Origin: Pleurotus djamor
Taxonomy: Eukaryota; Basidiomycota; Agaricomycetes; Agaricales; Pleurotaceae
Assembly: GCA_029747585.1 (NCBI GenBank)
Contig: JAPEVF010000292.1
Coordinates: forward strand, 1 to 54,363
Reading direction: 5' to 3'
Length of the DNA: 54,363 nucleotides
Under the pieces are notes generated by a model, which was not told where the DNA came from, did no database searches, and saw only the letters and a program-made list of their open reading frames with translations. The position numbers and the translations under genes were made by a program. Below, piece after piece: positions 11,017 to 21,899 of this stretch (positions are counted from its first letter, which is position 1; each line of letters opens with the position of its first letter).

Positions 11017-11673
11017 TTCACCAATGCGAATGTTGCTGGCTTCTACTACTATGCGACGGGGTCACTCACCCCCAAGTCCAGTTTCATCTATTCACCGTCT
11101 GAATTTGTATGTCTGTCATAACTTCTCCTGATTTCGTGTGTTTTCTTTTGATAAATGTTGTTTCGCGCTGAGCCTGACGTTCTGAAAATTTCGTTCCGGT
11201 GTCATACTCGAGATTAAACGAGAACGCGATGTCGAAGGTGTCTGCTCGAAGCTCTAGAGTAGAGTCCTCTCCGTTCATTATCGACTGAGCCGGAAGGGAG
11301 TTTTCCAGCCTGGATCCAACCCAATGACCTATCGCACGGAAACTCCTGTCTGTAAATTGAAGTCACATCGTCCTTCTCCGCGCTAAGTCACAGTCTGCAC
11401 TCTTTGTCTCATACTAAGACACCACACTGCCCAACAGCCTTGGGAGTAACCTTGGCCGAGACATTGTCCGCTCATTGTCCTCTGTTTGTCGCGGGTATGC
11501 CGTGTCACAAATTCGCTTTGGGATTGTTGAGCATGGACAATGAAGCACTCGCATAGACCATCGGTAACCTTGGTGGTCGCGCGTCACTATCCCAGCGGTG
11601 TGGTCGTATCATTGTCAATGGTCCACCGTCATTGCCCACCGCGTCTCGTGTGTGCCGCTGGGAAGAGCTGGCG
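11017..11673. other. Intergenic region with clustered ATTGT motifs
   Basis: No coding frame is convincing. Between 11463 and 11615 the pentamer ATTGT or ACAAT occurs five times (11463, 11474, 11523, 11537 and 11611), mostly within CATTGTC. This region is the promoter side of the gene starting at 11796. Confidence 0.45.
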
Positions 11674-11680
11674 TATAAAA
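11674..11680 (+). promoter_or_regulatory. TATA box of the acidic-protein gene
   Basis: TATAAAA lies 122 bp before the ATG at 11796, with a CT-rich leader after it (CTCTCTTTCCCTC), typical of a well-expressed fungal gene. Confidence 0.6.
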
Positions 11681-11795
11681 GCAACTCCTCACCACCAGAG
11701 TTCACCGTCATCGCACTCTCTTTCCCTCATCCAACATATCCTTCCTTCCGCATCTATCCCCTCCCAGACAAGTCCTCTTACCTTAGAGAGCTGCG

Positions 11796-12614
11796 ATGAA
11801 CCACCACACTCGATACAGCCCCCGTGCTCAGCACATCAACTCCAACGTTCCGCAAATTCCAGGTGGTCTGCGATCTCCTTTCATGGGAACGACTTCCCGC
11901 CAACAGCGACCCTTCGAAGGTGTCCCTGAGCAGAACCAGGATCTTCGTATCCTGTATCATATCTTCGACTACATCTATGCCAGCGACCCTGGATTCCGCG
12001 CCTTCGTCTCTGAACGCGAACGGGAATACGCCCCTCGCACTCGCCAGACTGCAAATACCTTCGTCGGCACTCCCAATCCAACCGCTGATTTTCGAGGACT
12101 CGATAACGGATCTCTTCGTGGAGATCACTACCATACCCCTCCGTTCCAGGTATACTCCGATGCGCCCCCTCCAAGCCCATCCTTCTCTCGCCCTCCTTCT
12201 CCTCGTTCATCCCAGTCTCCAGCCCAAGCTCATCCTCACGAAGACTACAACTCCTTCACCCTCAGATCCGCAGCGCGCCAATTGCGGTTTGACAACGCCG
12301 AATACGATGAGGACGAGTATGAGGGAGTTGTTGATGATGGAGAGGATGAATTTGGGAGTCCGTTCTTTGACCCCGATAACGAGTATGATGGTGGAGAGGA
12401 GCGTCTGCGACAGCTGGCTGAGCTTGCCAGTACCCATGGCCCCATGCACGATCTCGCCGTTCACTACCCCTCTCCGGCATCGACCAATGCGACTATTCAA
12501 GCCCCTGCTCAAGGAACAGTTTCTGGTGTCACTAACACCGTTGGTCAACAGGGTAGCGAGGACGAAGCTATCGAAATCCGAGTCAAGATGTCAATTTCAC
12601 GCTTGCTCAACTAG
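11796..12614 (+). CDS. Hypothetical acidic, low-complexity protein
   Basis: Intronless 272-aa frame that I do not recognise. The N-terminal half has a short ordered-looking stretch (QDLRILYHIFDYIYASDP followed by FRAFVSERERE). A Pro/Ser tract follows (residues about 118-145, PPPSPSFSRPPSPRSSQSP), then a strongly acidic block rich in Asp, Glu and Tyr (about 168-205), and a short C-terminal segment ending RVKMSISRLLN. There is no signal peptide or membrane segment. It is the longest frame here with a well-placed TATA box. A 298-aa frame in another phase (11824-12720) is a compositional shadow. A nuclear or regulatory role would fit the composition but is only a guess. Confidence 0.6.
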   Translation: MNHHTRYSPRAQHINSNVPQIPGGLRSPFMGTTSRQQRPFEGVPEQNQDLRILYHIFDYIYASDPGFRAFVSEREREYAPRTRQTANTFVGTPNPTADFRGLDNGSLRGDHYHTPPFQVYSDAPPPSPSFSRPPSPRSSQSPAQAHPHEDYNSFTLRSAARQLRFDNAEYDEDEYEGVVDDGEDEFGSPFFDPDNEYDGGEERLRQLAELASTHGPMHDLAVHYPSPASTNATIQAPAQGTVSGVTNTVGQQGSEDEAIEIRVKMSISRLLN

Positions 12615-13299
12615 GTCTTTGACCTTTGACCACATGGACTCTTCTTACTTCACACCTCTTTTCTTGTGGTTTGCCGATGTAATTTTACGGGTTTGGGCGG
12701 TGTGGACTCCGTCTACATAGCCCATGGCTGTCATATGTACTACTACAACTGCTATTTCTTCCGCTATTTGCTTTGTATTTTTGCTGGCTATATCGCAATG
12801 TGATTTTAGCTATCCTGTCGTAATGGATCATGTCTACTTCTTCCATTCTACCGTTATGTTAAGCGAAAATTTCAACGGTACAATTTCCATCCACTCGTGC
12901 CTTCCCAACTACATCCTGCTGACCACACGTTTTCACCCAGTAGAATGAACATGAACGTCAAGCCAACACCCATGTCCTTGCGTAGCCTGGCTCTGGATAC
13001 GACAGGAGTTGCAGGGAGTGTTGCTTAAAGGAGAGAACAGATCGCGCGGCGACGGCGAAGCATTGCATAGAGCCTTAAAACGCACAACATCAAAGAATCC
13101 TGAAGCACAGCGATGAGGTAAGCAGGTGTTCGCAGTCGGTTTGACAACATTGATATCCAACTTACTTGGGCAGGGATGAATCACTCCCAGTGTGGCTAAG
13201 ACCGTTGCAGCATAGGGTACATCTTCTCATAAAGTGCGCTCAGTCAATCATCGAAGTTACGGAGCGATAAGACGCAAGAAAAAACCCACCGTTCTAATT
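12615..13299. other. Gene-poor region
   Basis: The 3' flank of the acidic-protein gene and then sequence without a domain-bearing frame. It leads into the first copy of the D repeat. Confidence 0.35.
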
Positions 13300-13960
13300 C
13301 TCCCTCAGTCCGGCTCAAGCATCGGTGTAGAAATTTTCTCAACAGCTGAGACAATCGATGCCGTTCTCTGGGATCGTATTCGTACATCACGAGCGCTGCC
13401 TTTGAGCACATCGGATGACATTGATTTCGTGGTCCCGGAGGTCGTCCTCCGGGGTACTAGGAGGTGGACATAACGACAGATGAGCTTTGTGACCTCCATG
13501 AGGCCCAAATATGGCGGTAGAAGTATCTAAAAGCTCCCTAGAACAGTGTATCAGTGATCTAAGCATACTCAACCTTACGAGTAGTCGAAAGGACGTACTC
13601 ATTCGAATTCATCGATCCTGTACGGCATTATCCTGTACCGAACCCCAACGGCTCCACTGGACAAGAAAGCCTCTTGGAAGCGTTGTTTGCATGCATCGAG
13701 TTGACACTAGAGAGGATAACTCGTTCCTTGAAGAAGGCGTCGCAATATAGAGAGAGGGCGACTCTGGTGCTGACCTCAGCGAGGAGGGAGCGTCATGATG
13801 CTCCTGCGCGACCGATGTGCTACATCGAGTGGTGGAGAATACGCCCTAAAGCAGCGATCAAGAGATCAGTAGACGCTTGTAGCTGACTTGATCGGAATGG
13901 AACCCACGATACATAAGTATGATTTGTGGTTCTGCTCCGTTGAAAAATTTCCCTTCCTCG
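13300..13960 (-). pseudogene. Degenerate D-family locus, copy a (fragment)
   Basis: One of six related stretches in this array. The landmark is a 22-bp signature, on the plus strand CCGGGGTACTAGGAGGTGGA at 13449, which on the minus strand reads as a hydrophobic exon segment (YVHLLVPRRTT). Reading on, the minus strand gives SDVLKGSARDVRIRSQRT, matching the other D copies before stops break the frame. The protein family is not recognised. Confidence 0.4.
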
Positions 13961-13989
13961 ATGAGCTCTTGATTTCTCCATCCCTCATT

Positions 13990-14960
13990 CTAATCGGTTT
14001 CCTGCGCATCATCGTCCATTCGCAGACCGCAAGCCCATACGCCCGAACGGGGAAGTCCGTCTAATCGTCCCCTTAAACTTCCGGCAACCAGTCATTTTGG
14101 GGACAATTCCGCACAAGACGACTACAAAGGCGTCCGAGGAGGCTGAGGCATCGGGTAGACATGTCTAAGGAATGCAGTTAGTATACGCTTCAACTACAAG
14201 ACGTAGATAACGGGAGAGAAACTCACCACGCTCGATTTCGCTCTGAGGCAGGCTTCACCCAACGAATTCGGATATCTCCCCAACGAAAATGGTGTGTGTC
14301 CCAGTCTTCTGTGTTCGCGTTCGTACATCACTAGCGCGCCATTTGACAGCCTTAGATGGGATGGGAGTCGATAATTTGAAGGGTAGTGCTCCGGGGTACC
14401 AGGAGGTCGAGGTACCGTCCGATGAGCATTACAGGGTCGATGTAGCGTGCAGGCAGCGGGGAAGGGTACAATGAACTTCCTAGAGCCGCCCGTGAGCTAT
14501 TGCAATAGATCTGGGACGAAGAACGCACTAATTTGGAGTTATCGTTATCGCCCTCTTCGTCCTGTACCCTAATCAAGGGGAATCCCGTTTCTGGGATCTA
14601 CGATGGTAGAGGGTGTGTGTCTCTCGGTGGCATACACATGTGCTAGAGTGTATTGACGCAGCCACGAAGAGTGGTCAGCGGGGCCGGAAGCTGGGCGTTG
14701 CTTTCGCGGAGGCAATCACTAGAACAATGGCATTGAACTAGACTTTAGCTTCCCCGCCTTCAGTCTGTAGGGCGCTGTGAGAAGTGATACGAAGGCGTAC
14801 TGAGGAATAACGGGGATTAACGAGCGGTCACAACGGATTCAATGATATTTTCGGATTCACCTACCTAACTGATTCCTCCGGAATACAAAACCTCGCCTCA
14901 TCACGATTGATTCGTCCCTTTCGTTCGGCTATACGCAGCGGGCTTGTCGTTACTAAGTCT
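13990..14960 (-). pseudogene. Degenerate D-family locus, copy b
   Basis: This stretch is clearly homologous along its length to 21050-21990: both carry CATCACTAGCGCGCC, GGTAGACATGTCTAAGGAA and the signature CCGGGGTACCAGGAGGTCGA (here at 14391). On the minus strand the signature reads YLDLLVPRSTT and is followed by in-frame stops, so this copy is broken. A GTGAGT-type donor after AAATCGAGCGTG on the minus strand sits where the other copies have one, suggesting descent from an intron-bearing gene. Confidence 0.45.
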
Positions 14961-15079
14961 CGAGATCGCATACGCCAAGTGGGAAGCTAATCGATTCGTT
15001 CGTTTCGACTATTTGGCGTGGAAGCTGGGGCGCTTTTATGGACATTGTTTTGGATATGTCTGAGGTATCCGAGGTGTCA

Positions 15080-15500
15080 ATTATTCCTCTCTAAGTGGTA
15101 AGGTAAGCATATAGCTCGCTTATGAAGAGCAGGAGGTAACGAAGGAAACGTACGAAACTCGATTTCGCTCCTATATCAACCTGACCAACGGGCGCAAACA
15201 TCTCCTCCATTGACGGCGCTGCTCCGCCTGGTCTCTTGCGTTATCGCTCGTGCATTACAAGCGCTGCTTGCGGGCGCGTAGTAAGGGTGTTGATTTGAAA
15301 GTTTGGAGGTGGCTATTCCAGGGTATCAGGAGGGGAAGGTGACGAAAAACGACCACTTGAGGTTGGATGAAAGTCGAGGACGATGGGAGAGGCCTTGATA
15401 ACGAGCTTAAATCAATGGGTGAGATTTTTTGGGAGGCGTGAAGCGAGCCGGACGTACCATGGTGGATCCAAGGGGGGAAACATTCCACACGCCAAAATTA
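15080..15500 (-). pseudogene. Degenerate D-family locus, copy c (fragment)
   Basis: The signature recurs as CCAGGGTATCAGGAGGGGAA at 15318 and reads HLPLLIPWNSHLQTFKSTP on the minus strand, the same pattern as HVPLLVPRNVHLRNLSSTP at copy D2. Stops follow soon after. The region to about 16150 has no better-supported gene. Confidence 0.4.
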
Positions 15501-16151
15501 GGTGCCAAAAGGAGACATTGCGTTACGTCTGATTGCGGAGCGTCACAGCATCGCGCCTGTAGCTGTTGGGTGCGTTGAATGATGAAAAGAAGTGTTTTGG
15601 AGACCGAGTCTTGCGTTTGGGTAGAGAAGGAGATGAGGCTTGGGTAGCGGCGGCGAGGACGTTGGCCAAGCGATGAAGCTAAGCTTCAATTATTGACGGA
15701 GTATTCGTAGGAGACGCTACTGGACAAATTGGCATCGACGCCAGCGAAGGAACAACTCGGTTGGGAAGATGGTTGTTGCTCATAAGTCCCTTCAACCGCG
15801 TGTACAGGCGGGAATGGTCTGTTGACGGGGTCCACAAACGGCCTGATCGTCGGAAAGCCTACGCTTTCCCGTCAGTTTCGGCATGTGTAATACGAAGGGG
15901 CGAAGGACGATGTGGAGAGGGGGAGTCTCCGTCCGAGGCTCTGGTTTCGAGGAACTGGTCGGTAAAAGGGAACCGTCAACGGGGCGTACTTGACGATTGA
16001 CCGGAGATTTTTGCTGTTTTGCTTTTCTCCCTCTTCCATATCTCCGACACGACACGACACGTATAACCCCGAACCGCCAGGCCACTGGGAGAAGTCGAAG
16101 ACAAGTTGAAGAGGAGCAACAGAGTTGGGCGCCAATTGTTGCCTGTCCCAC

Positions 16152-16171
16152 ATCTTATCTTATCTTATCTC
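16152..16171 (+). promoter_or_regulatory. Run of GATA-type motifs upstream of F-box C1
   Basis: Overlapping CTTATC words (reverse complement GATAAG) form a short array about 90 bp before the ATG at 16256. GATA factors bind this core in fungi; a simple microsatellite is an equally good explanation. Confidence 0.4.
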
Positions 16172-16255
16172 CCATCATGCTACCACCGAACCTTGACCGA
16201 ACATTGCTCTAGACGCGTGTGCCAGTAGAGTGTACCTTGTCTCCGTGTACTTACG

Positions 16256-17599
16256 ATGAGCTCAAGTTCCAATGGTGAGCGAGGATCCTCTGATATCGCA
16301 GATCTCACATACATCCACAGTGCTCCCGAACGAACTTTTGACCATCATCCTGAACAAAGTCGCAATCTCAAACCCCACCGATCTCTTCTCGATGCTATTC
16401 GTCTCTCGTCGCTTCTACGATTTAGCCATACCAATCCTCTACGAAGATATCTCCCTAGAAATCGATACCACATCAACCCCCAAAGTCTTATCATCTCTCC
16501 AAGCTAGCCCACACCTCTCCCTCACCAAACAATTCACACTGATCGCTCCATTTCTCCCAAGATCCATGTCGGTTACTGCCTTACCAGCAATATTTGCATC
16601 ACTAACTCACATCGAAAAACTATGGCTGCAAATCGAGGACGCAGGAACAACCTTACTCACCTCGATCGGCTCATCTACCCTCACACATCTCAGTTTCACG
16701 GGAGGCTTTCACCCGCCCGACCTCGTTAATACCCTCACCACACAAACGTCCCTTCGGCATTTGACCCTCATGTGCTTTACAGGGCGGATAGAACTCCCTG
16801 TAGATGCGTTGCCCAATCTGTGTTTGATGTTTGGACCCATGGATTTTTGGAGCGATATCGCAAAAGGCCGGTCGATTCACCATGTTCATTCCCTGTACGT
16901 GGTCGGGAGAGAGTTCGTGCGCACCCTGGATAAAGATCACCTCGGGTCTATCGTTTCCTTGAAACTTGTCGTGTCAAGTGTGACGTGCCTCCGCGAGCTC
17001 ATCCCCCATATGAAGAACGTCGAGTATCTTTGTTTGACCGTGGAAGTTGTGGGATTTGTACGTCTTCCTTCCTCCTTTACTCTACAAGTTTCACCAATCA
17101 ACGATCACATCACGCGCGAGAGTTATGCTCACCACAATCTCAGGGAATCCAAGTGAATACATCACCCACGATCAACGATTATCTCGCCATTCCATCGAAA
17201 AAACTACGATACTGCAACGTCGGGCACATCTCAGTGTCGTTGGAAGATTCCAAACGGATGTTCGATGTGTTCCCAAGCCTCGATGCGGTCGATTCTAATA
17301 CACCGAGCGATGATGAGCTGTTTGTGGTCGTCCGCTATGTTAGAGGTGCTGCAGCCTATGTTGTTACGGAGATTCCTGCGGTGAAACAGTGGGGATGTTG
17401 GTGGGAGAATGTGTGCGATGGGTTATGGTCGGAGGAGACGGTTTTAGGGAGCGTCAGTCCGCGTTGTAGAGTATCCCTTCCTTCGTTCCAGGAACATGAA
17501 TGTTGTATCTCAATAGCGAACATAGTGAGTATTTCCCGAAGCAGCCGTAAACAGAGATCAACGGGTCCGACAGCTCTGTCGCTTTCGGAAAATGCATAG
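16256..17599 (+). CDS. F-box domain protein, family C copy 1
   Basis: Predicted SCF substrate receptor, 403 aa. Exons are 16256-16274, 16321-17057 and 17144-17599. The 6-codon first exon is MSSSSN, and the F-box begins at once (VLPNELLTIILNKVAI) and ends near ILYEDISLEI. Leucine-rich repeats follow up to the conserved CLRELIPHMKNVEYLCLTV, and the last exon opens GIQVNTSPTINDYLAIPSKK. The C-terminal CWWENVCDGLW motif corresponds to the end of copy C2, but here the frame runs about 48 residues further, probably through former 3' UTR. The sequence upstream carries GATA-like repeats. The exon structure matches C2 intron for intron. Confidence 0.78.
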
Positions 17600-19180
17600 A
17601 TCTTCAACTACTCTAAAACATGTACGGCGGCGACATCTGAGCAGTAGCAACGAACTGAGCCAGCGTCCCCACGTGCTGTTGACAGAGCGCTGCGAGAGGT
17701 GGTACGTAGACGACCTGAGGCATAGAAAAGAAGTGAGGGGATGTTCATGGTCGATTCATCGACGGTTGGAATTGGACTTACCGAAGCGCGTCCAAAAGAT
17801 ACGATCGTCCTTCGACGCCATCGATTGATCCATTTGGTCATCTCAACGCCTGGTCCGCGCGTTCCTACACTTTGATCTAATACATGCATTTTGACAGGTT
17901 TGCACGGTCCGTCGGGGCATTTAGAGACATTGATTCAGGTGCGTTTGATGAAGCTGAGACGTTAAATGGTCATGTCTGAGCAATACAGTAAATGTGAGTA
18001 CACGAGCCACTCTTAAGAACCGGATAACAAGAGGGTAACTCACGAAATTCCAATTTGCTTCCCGGCTAACTTGTCCAACAGACGTGTATGGTAGCGCTAA
18101 TCGTCCTCTTCTTCTGGGTTCGAGTTCGTGGATTACCAGCTCTACTTTTGAGGCTATCGGCCGGGAGGTGGGTTGAGAGCTTGGAGGTGGATGTCCCGGG
18201 GTACTAGCAGGGGGACATAGCCCGGGACGGCCACTGGGGATGAATTGAGACACGGTGGCGATGCTTCGAGCTTTGGTTTACATCCTAGAGCAGTCGGTCA
18301 GTGTTTTTGGATACGTATTGGAGCTAATCAGACGAACCGCTTGGAATTTGCTTGCAGACGGAATCTATACTCGATGTTCCGTCCTAAACCTCACGGACGG
18401 GTAATCAATTGACTCCACGCAGCGTAAGCGTGGGCTTGTGGTCCGCTCCGCCGAGTACAGGGTGGTTTGTGCGGAGGAGGAGGAACTGGAGCTTGCGTAT
18501 CAGTGGGGTCGGTAACGTTGACAGAGCTTTGAAGAGGACTGATGAGATGGTGCTTGAGCTCGAGTTGCTGGTAGAGGAGCCGACATGGATGCCAATCAAG
18601 ACCGCAGCCGATTGGGTGAGATGGTGGTGGATTAATTGGTGAAATCGCCCGACCCTCCCTTCATTGACGAGACGAGACGGCTGTGTGGAGTCTGAGAAGC
18701 GTGCGACCACGAGGGAAAGGATTGAAAAAATGACGGCTACGAAGAGTAAGCGGCACAACAGGACCCAACAAAGGTGAATAGCAGTCAGCCTTACAGGAAA
18801 AAGTGAACGGAAACGGATAATTACGGCTTGAGGGTTCGTATCCAGCACGAGCAGACCACAGAACGGTCATAGCAGCGGCTAGCCTCCCATTTTCTGCAAC
18901 ACCAAGGGAATTTTCCTTCCAGCAAATGCCCGCACGGATAAACGTAGCGGGATGGTCTCAAGGTCGATGTTGGAGACAGTGCTGTAGGTGCAAGATCTAG
19001 TGGGAAAATGGTCTCATAGTCAATCATCGCGTCAAAAGAAAATGACATGCTGGGTAACATACCATGAATTTCACTCGCATCCATCGGAGAAGACCTTGAC
19101 GAGGATTGCGAGAGGATGCTTAGTTTGAAAATTGACACGGATGGGGAAGGGGAGGAAGTTTGTCGATGGGCGCTTGGTCT
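17600..19180 (-). pseudogene. Degenerate D-family locus, copy D1
   Basis: This copy aligns with 21900-23430 (D2) over its length. Shared plus-strand landmarks include the signature CCGGGGTACTAGCAGGGGGA at 18196, GACTCCACGCAGCGTAAG near 18411, GTTGACAGAGCTTTGAAGAG near 18517 and GGAAGTTTGTCGATGGGCGC near 19153. On the minus strand the segments read PIDKLPPLPHP, LFKALSTLPTP and YVPLLVPRDIHLQ, with stops between. It lies divergently between F-box C1 and C2. I do not recognise a function. Confidence 0.45.
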
Positions 19181-19407
19181 TAAATCCAGCCGGCTCCTAT
19201 CATGAGAGGGGCTCGAGGAGTCTTCAATCTAGCGCGGAAATGGGACGGGTTCAATCATCTCACCAACATATACGACTCTTAAAAGTTACTCCTTGGGCGG
19301 CATATGTCCACGTTTCAGCTTTGCCGAGCCTTTTGATATTACTATATTAACCCTCAACCCAACGGTCTTCGGGCGGCTTTCTCATCGACAGTTAAACGGT
19401 GACCACG

Positions 19408-20583
19408 ATGGCCTCAGATTCGAGTGGTGAGCGAGTCGAGGAACATACTGACTTGTATGAGAAGACTCACAAATACCAACAGCACTCCCTATCGATCTTT
19501 TAGCCATCATCCTGAACGAAGTCGCGATTCCAAAGCCCGTTGCTCTCTTCCCGATGCTCTTCGTCTGCCGTCGCTTTCATGATATCACCATTCGAATCCT
19601 CTACAGAGACATCAGCATAGAGATGAGCGTGGAAGCCAAATCTGAAAAAATGAGGAGAATACTCTCTCTCAAAGCTAGCTCTCATCTATCCCTCACCTTG
19701 CGATTTGCGCTGACATGCCACAACCTCCCATGGTACATGCCTCGGTCGGGTATCTTAGAGCATATCGTTCGGTCGATGAGAAGTCTACAGAAGCTCTGCT
19801 TGATCCTTGGCTCCGCGGGACCGACCTTGCTCGCGTCAATCAGCTCAACTACCCTCACGCATCTCACGTTCTCAGCAAGCCTTTTCTCCGGAAAAATCTG
19901 TGATGCACTCATGGCACAGCCGTCAATACAGTACTTGAAACTCACAGCCTGCCCTGGAGGCTCGCAGCTTCCGATGGATGCATTGCCCACTCTGCGCTCC
20001 ATCGTCATAAACAGTGGCTTATGGAACCGCTTCGCCACGGGGCGGCCAGTCCAGCACCTTCACGATGCGTACCTCTATGATAGCCGTATGCTGCACTCCC
20101 TCGATTTCCTCAGCTCTCTTCTATCGTTGAAGCTCAGTGTTGAAAATGTGAAGTGCCTCCGAGAACTCGTACCCCATCTCAAGAACGTTGAGTATCTCTG
20201 TCTGACTATCAGGGACTACGGGTTGGTAAGTCTCCTTCTCTACCTTGTTGTCATTCCTCCGCGAGGGCGGTGCTTACACGATGCGATAACCCAAGGGAAT
20301 CCAAGTTGATCAGTCATTCACGATCGACAATTACCTCGCTGTCCCTTCCCAGAACCTACAATACTGCAACGTTGGGTCGCTCTCACTTTCGTCGACTGAC
20401 GTGAAGCAAATGTTCGACAAGTTCCCTCAGCTCAAAGCACTCGACTCTAAGACCCCTAGTGATCGACACCCTTTCACAGTGGAGCGCTATGTCAGAGATG
20501 CCGAGTGCTCCGTCATGAAAGGGTTCCCCGCATTGAGGCAGTGGGAACATTGGTGGGAGAACGTCTGCCGAGATTTGGACTAG
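19408..20583 (+). CDS. F-box domain protein, family C copy 2
   Basis: Predicted SCF substrate receptor, 349 aa. Exons are 19408-19426, 19483-20225 and 20296-20583, at the same positions and phases as copy C1. The first exon is MASDSS, followed by the F-box ALPIDLLAIILNEVAI to ILYRDISIEM. CLRELVPHLKNVEYLCLTI closes exon 2, and exon 3 begins GIQVDQSFTIDNYLAVP. The protein ends cleanly with HWWENVCRDLD, which I take as the ancestral C-terminus of the family. The last acceptor is AAG rather than CAG or TAG (20293-20295), unusual but supported by exact alignment with C1. D1 lies upstream on the other strand. Confidence 0.78.
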
Positions 20584-20795
20584 AAGGCAGGCTTTTCGAT
20601 AATACTCTGCTACAGCTTTACGAAGCAATAGCTCTATTACACAAACATCCATTCAATACTTTAAGTAACCTCATGTGTTCTCATGGGCGGATGGAACTGC
20701 CAGTAGATACGTTGGACAACCTGTGTTTGATGATGAGCCTCCTCGACCTTTGGAGCGATCTCGCGACAGGCCGGTCCATTCACCATTTTCACTGA
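20584..20795 (+). pseudogene. Relic of a third family C F-box gene
   Basis: Residues GRMELPVDTLDNLCLMMSLL, then LWSDLATGRSIHHFH and a stop, match the middle of copy C1 (GRIELPVDALPNLCLMFGPM and following). Nothing of the F-box or the C-terminus remains. It sits immediately after C2, so a further C gene was once present here. Confidence 0.6.
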
Positions 20796-20829
20796 GTACA
20801 TCCCTTATCTGGTCCTGTTAAGAACGACG

Positions 20830-21899
20830 TGGTGCAATGCGGCTTCAAAGGCGGCCGAGGCTGAGAAATCGGGTAGACATGTCTAAGGAATGCAGTCAGT
20901 ACATGCGATCAACATCTACAAGCTGCTTCAGACTCCTCCTCGCGTTCGGGCAGGTACGCTGGGGGTGTAACGTGCAAGGGTCAGCATATATTTGCGGTCG
21001 GTTTGACAGGACTGGAGTTGGTACTGAAGACTGAAGTCGAAAGCCCTCCATTCCTCGACGGCTTCCTGGGTTTGTTTTCCCTCCATCATCCTACTCTATT
21101 ACCATTTCTACGCGTGATAATCACGTCCGAAGAGACCATGCCCAAAAGTCCCAACGAGGAAGTCCGTCCATGGGTCTTCTTCCGGCAGCCGGTCAAGTTG
21201 GGGACGATTCCGCACAAGGCGGCCACAAAGGCGTCTGAGGAGGCTGAGACATAGGGTAGACATGTCTAAGGAAAGCAGTCAGCATGCGCTTTAACTTTCA
21301 AGCCGTGGAGGATGCGAGAGAAACTCATCGCGCTTGGTTTTGCTCTCAGGCAGGCCTAGCCCAGCGAATTAGAATATCTCCACAACGAAAACGCTGTGTG
21401 TCCTGGTCTTCTGGGATCGCGTTCGTACATCACTAGCGCGCCTTTTGACCGCCTTAGACGGGTTTGGAGTCGACATTTTGAAGGGTGGGGCTCCGGCGTA
21501 CCAGGAGGTCGATGTAGCGTCAAACGAGCACTTCAGGGTTGATGCACTTCGGAGACAGCGGGAAAGGGTTAATTGAACATCCTTAAGCCGCTTGTTAGCT
21601 ATTAAAATGGATCTGGGAGCAAGAGAACGTACTAATAAAGAATTATCGCCCTTTTCGTCTTGTCATCCAAGCGTTTCTATGATCCAGGATGTTAGACAGA
21701 GAGACCCAATAGCATACACATGCGTATTGACGAAGCCCCAAAAAGAGTCGTCAACAGGACAGGCAGCCGTCCGATACACTGTGAAGTTGGGTAGATACAA
21801 CTTCCGTGGCGGCGACTATGGGAACAGTGGCGGGGAAATAAGCTAGCTGTCCCACGTATAGCCAATAAGGCGCTTTAAAAAGCGGTATTCAGACGTACT
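20830..21899 (-). pseudogene. Degenerate D-family locus, copy d
   Basis: From about 21050 onward it is homologous to 13990-14960 (copy b). It carries the signature CCGGCGTACCAGGAGGTCGA at 21493, GTAGACATGTCTAAGGAA twice (20872 and 21256), and CATCACTAGCGCGCC near 21430. Stops interrupt every frame. Confidence 0.45.

Noticed and set aside
11824..12720. 298-codon plus-strand frame overlapping the 272-aa acidic-protein gene
   Set aside because: It is in another phase, has no well-placed start relative to the TATA box, and its composition follows from the codon bias of the real frame.
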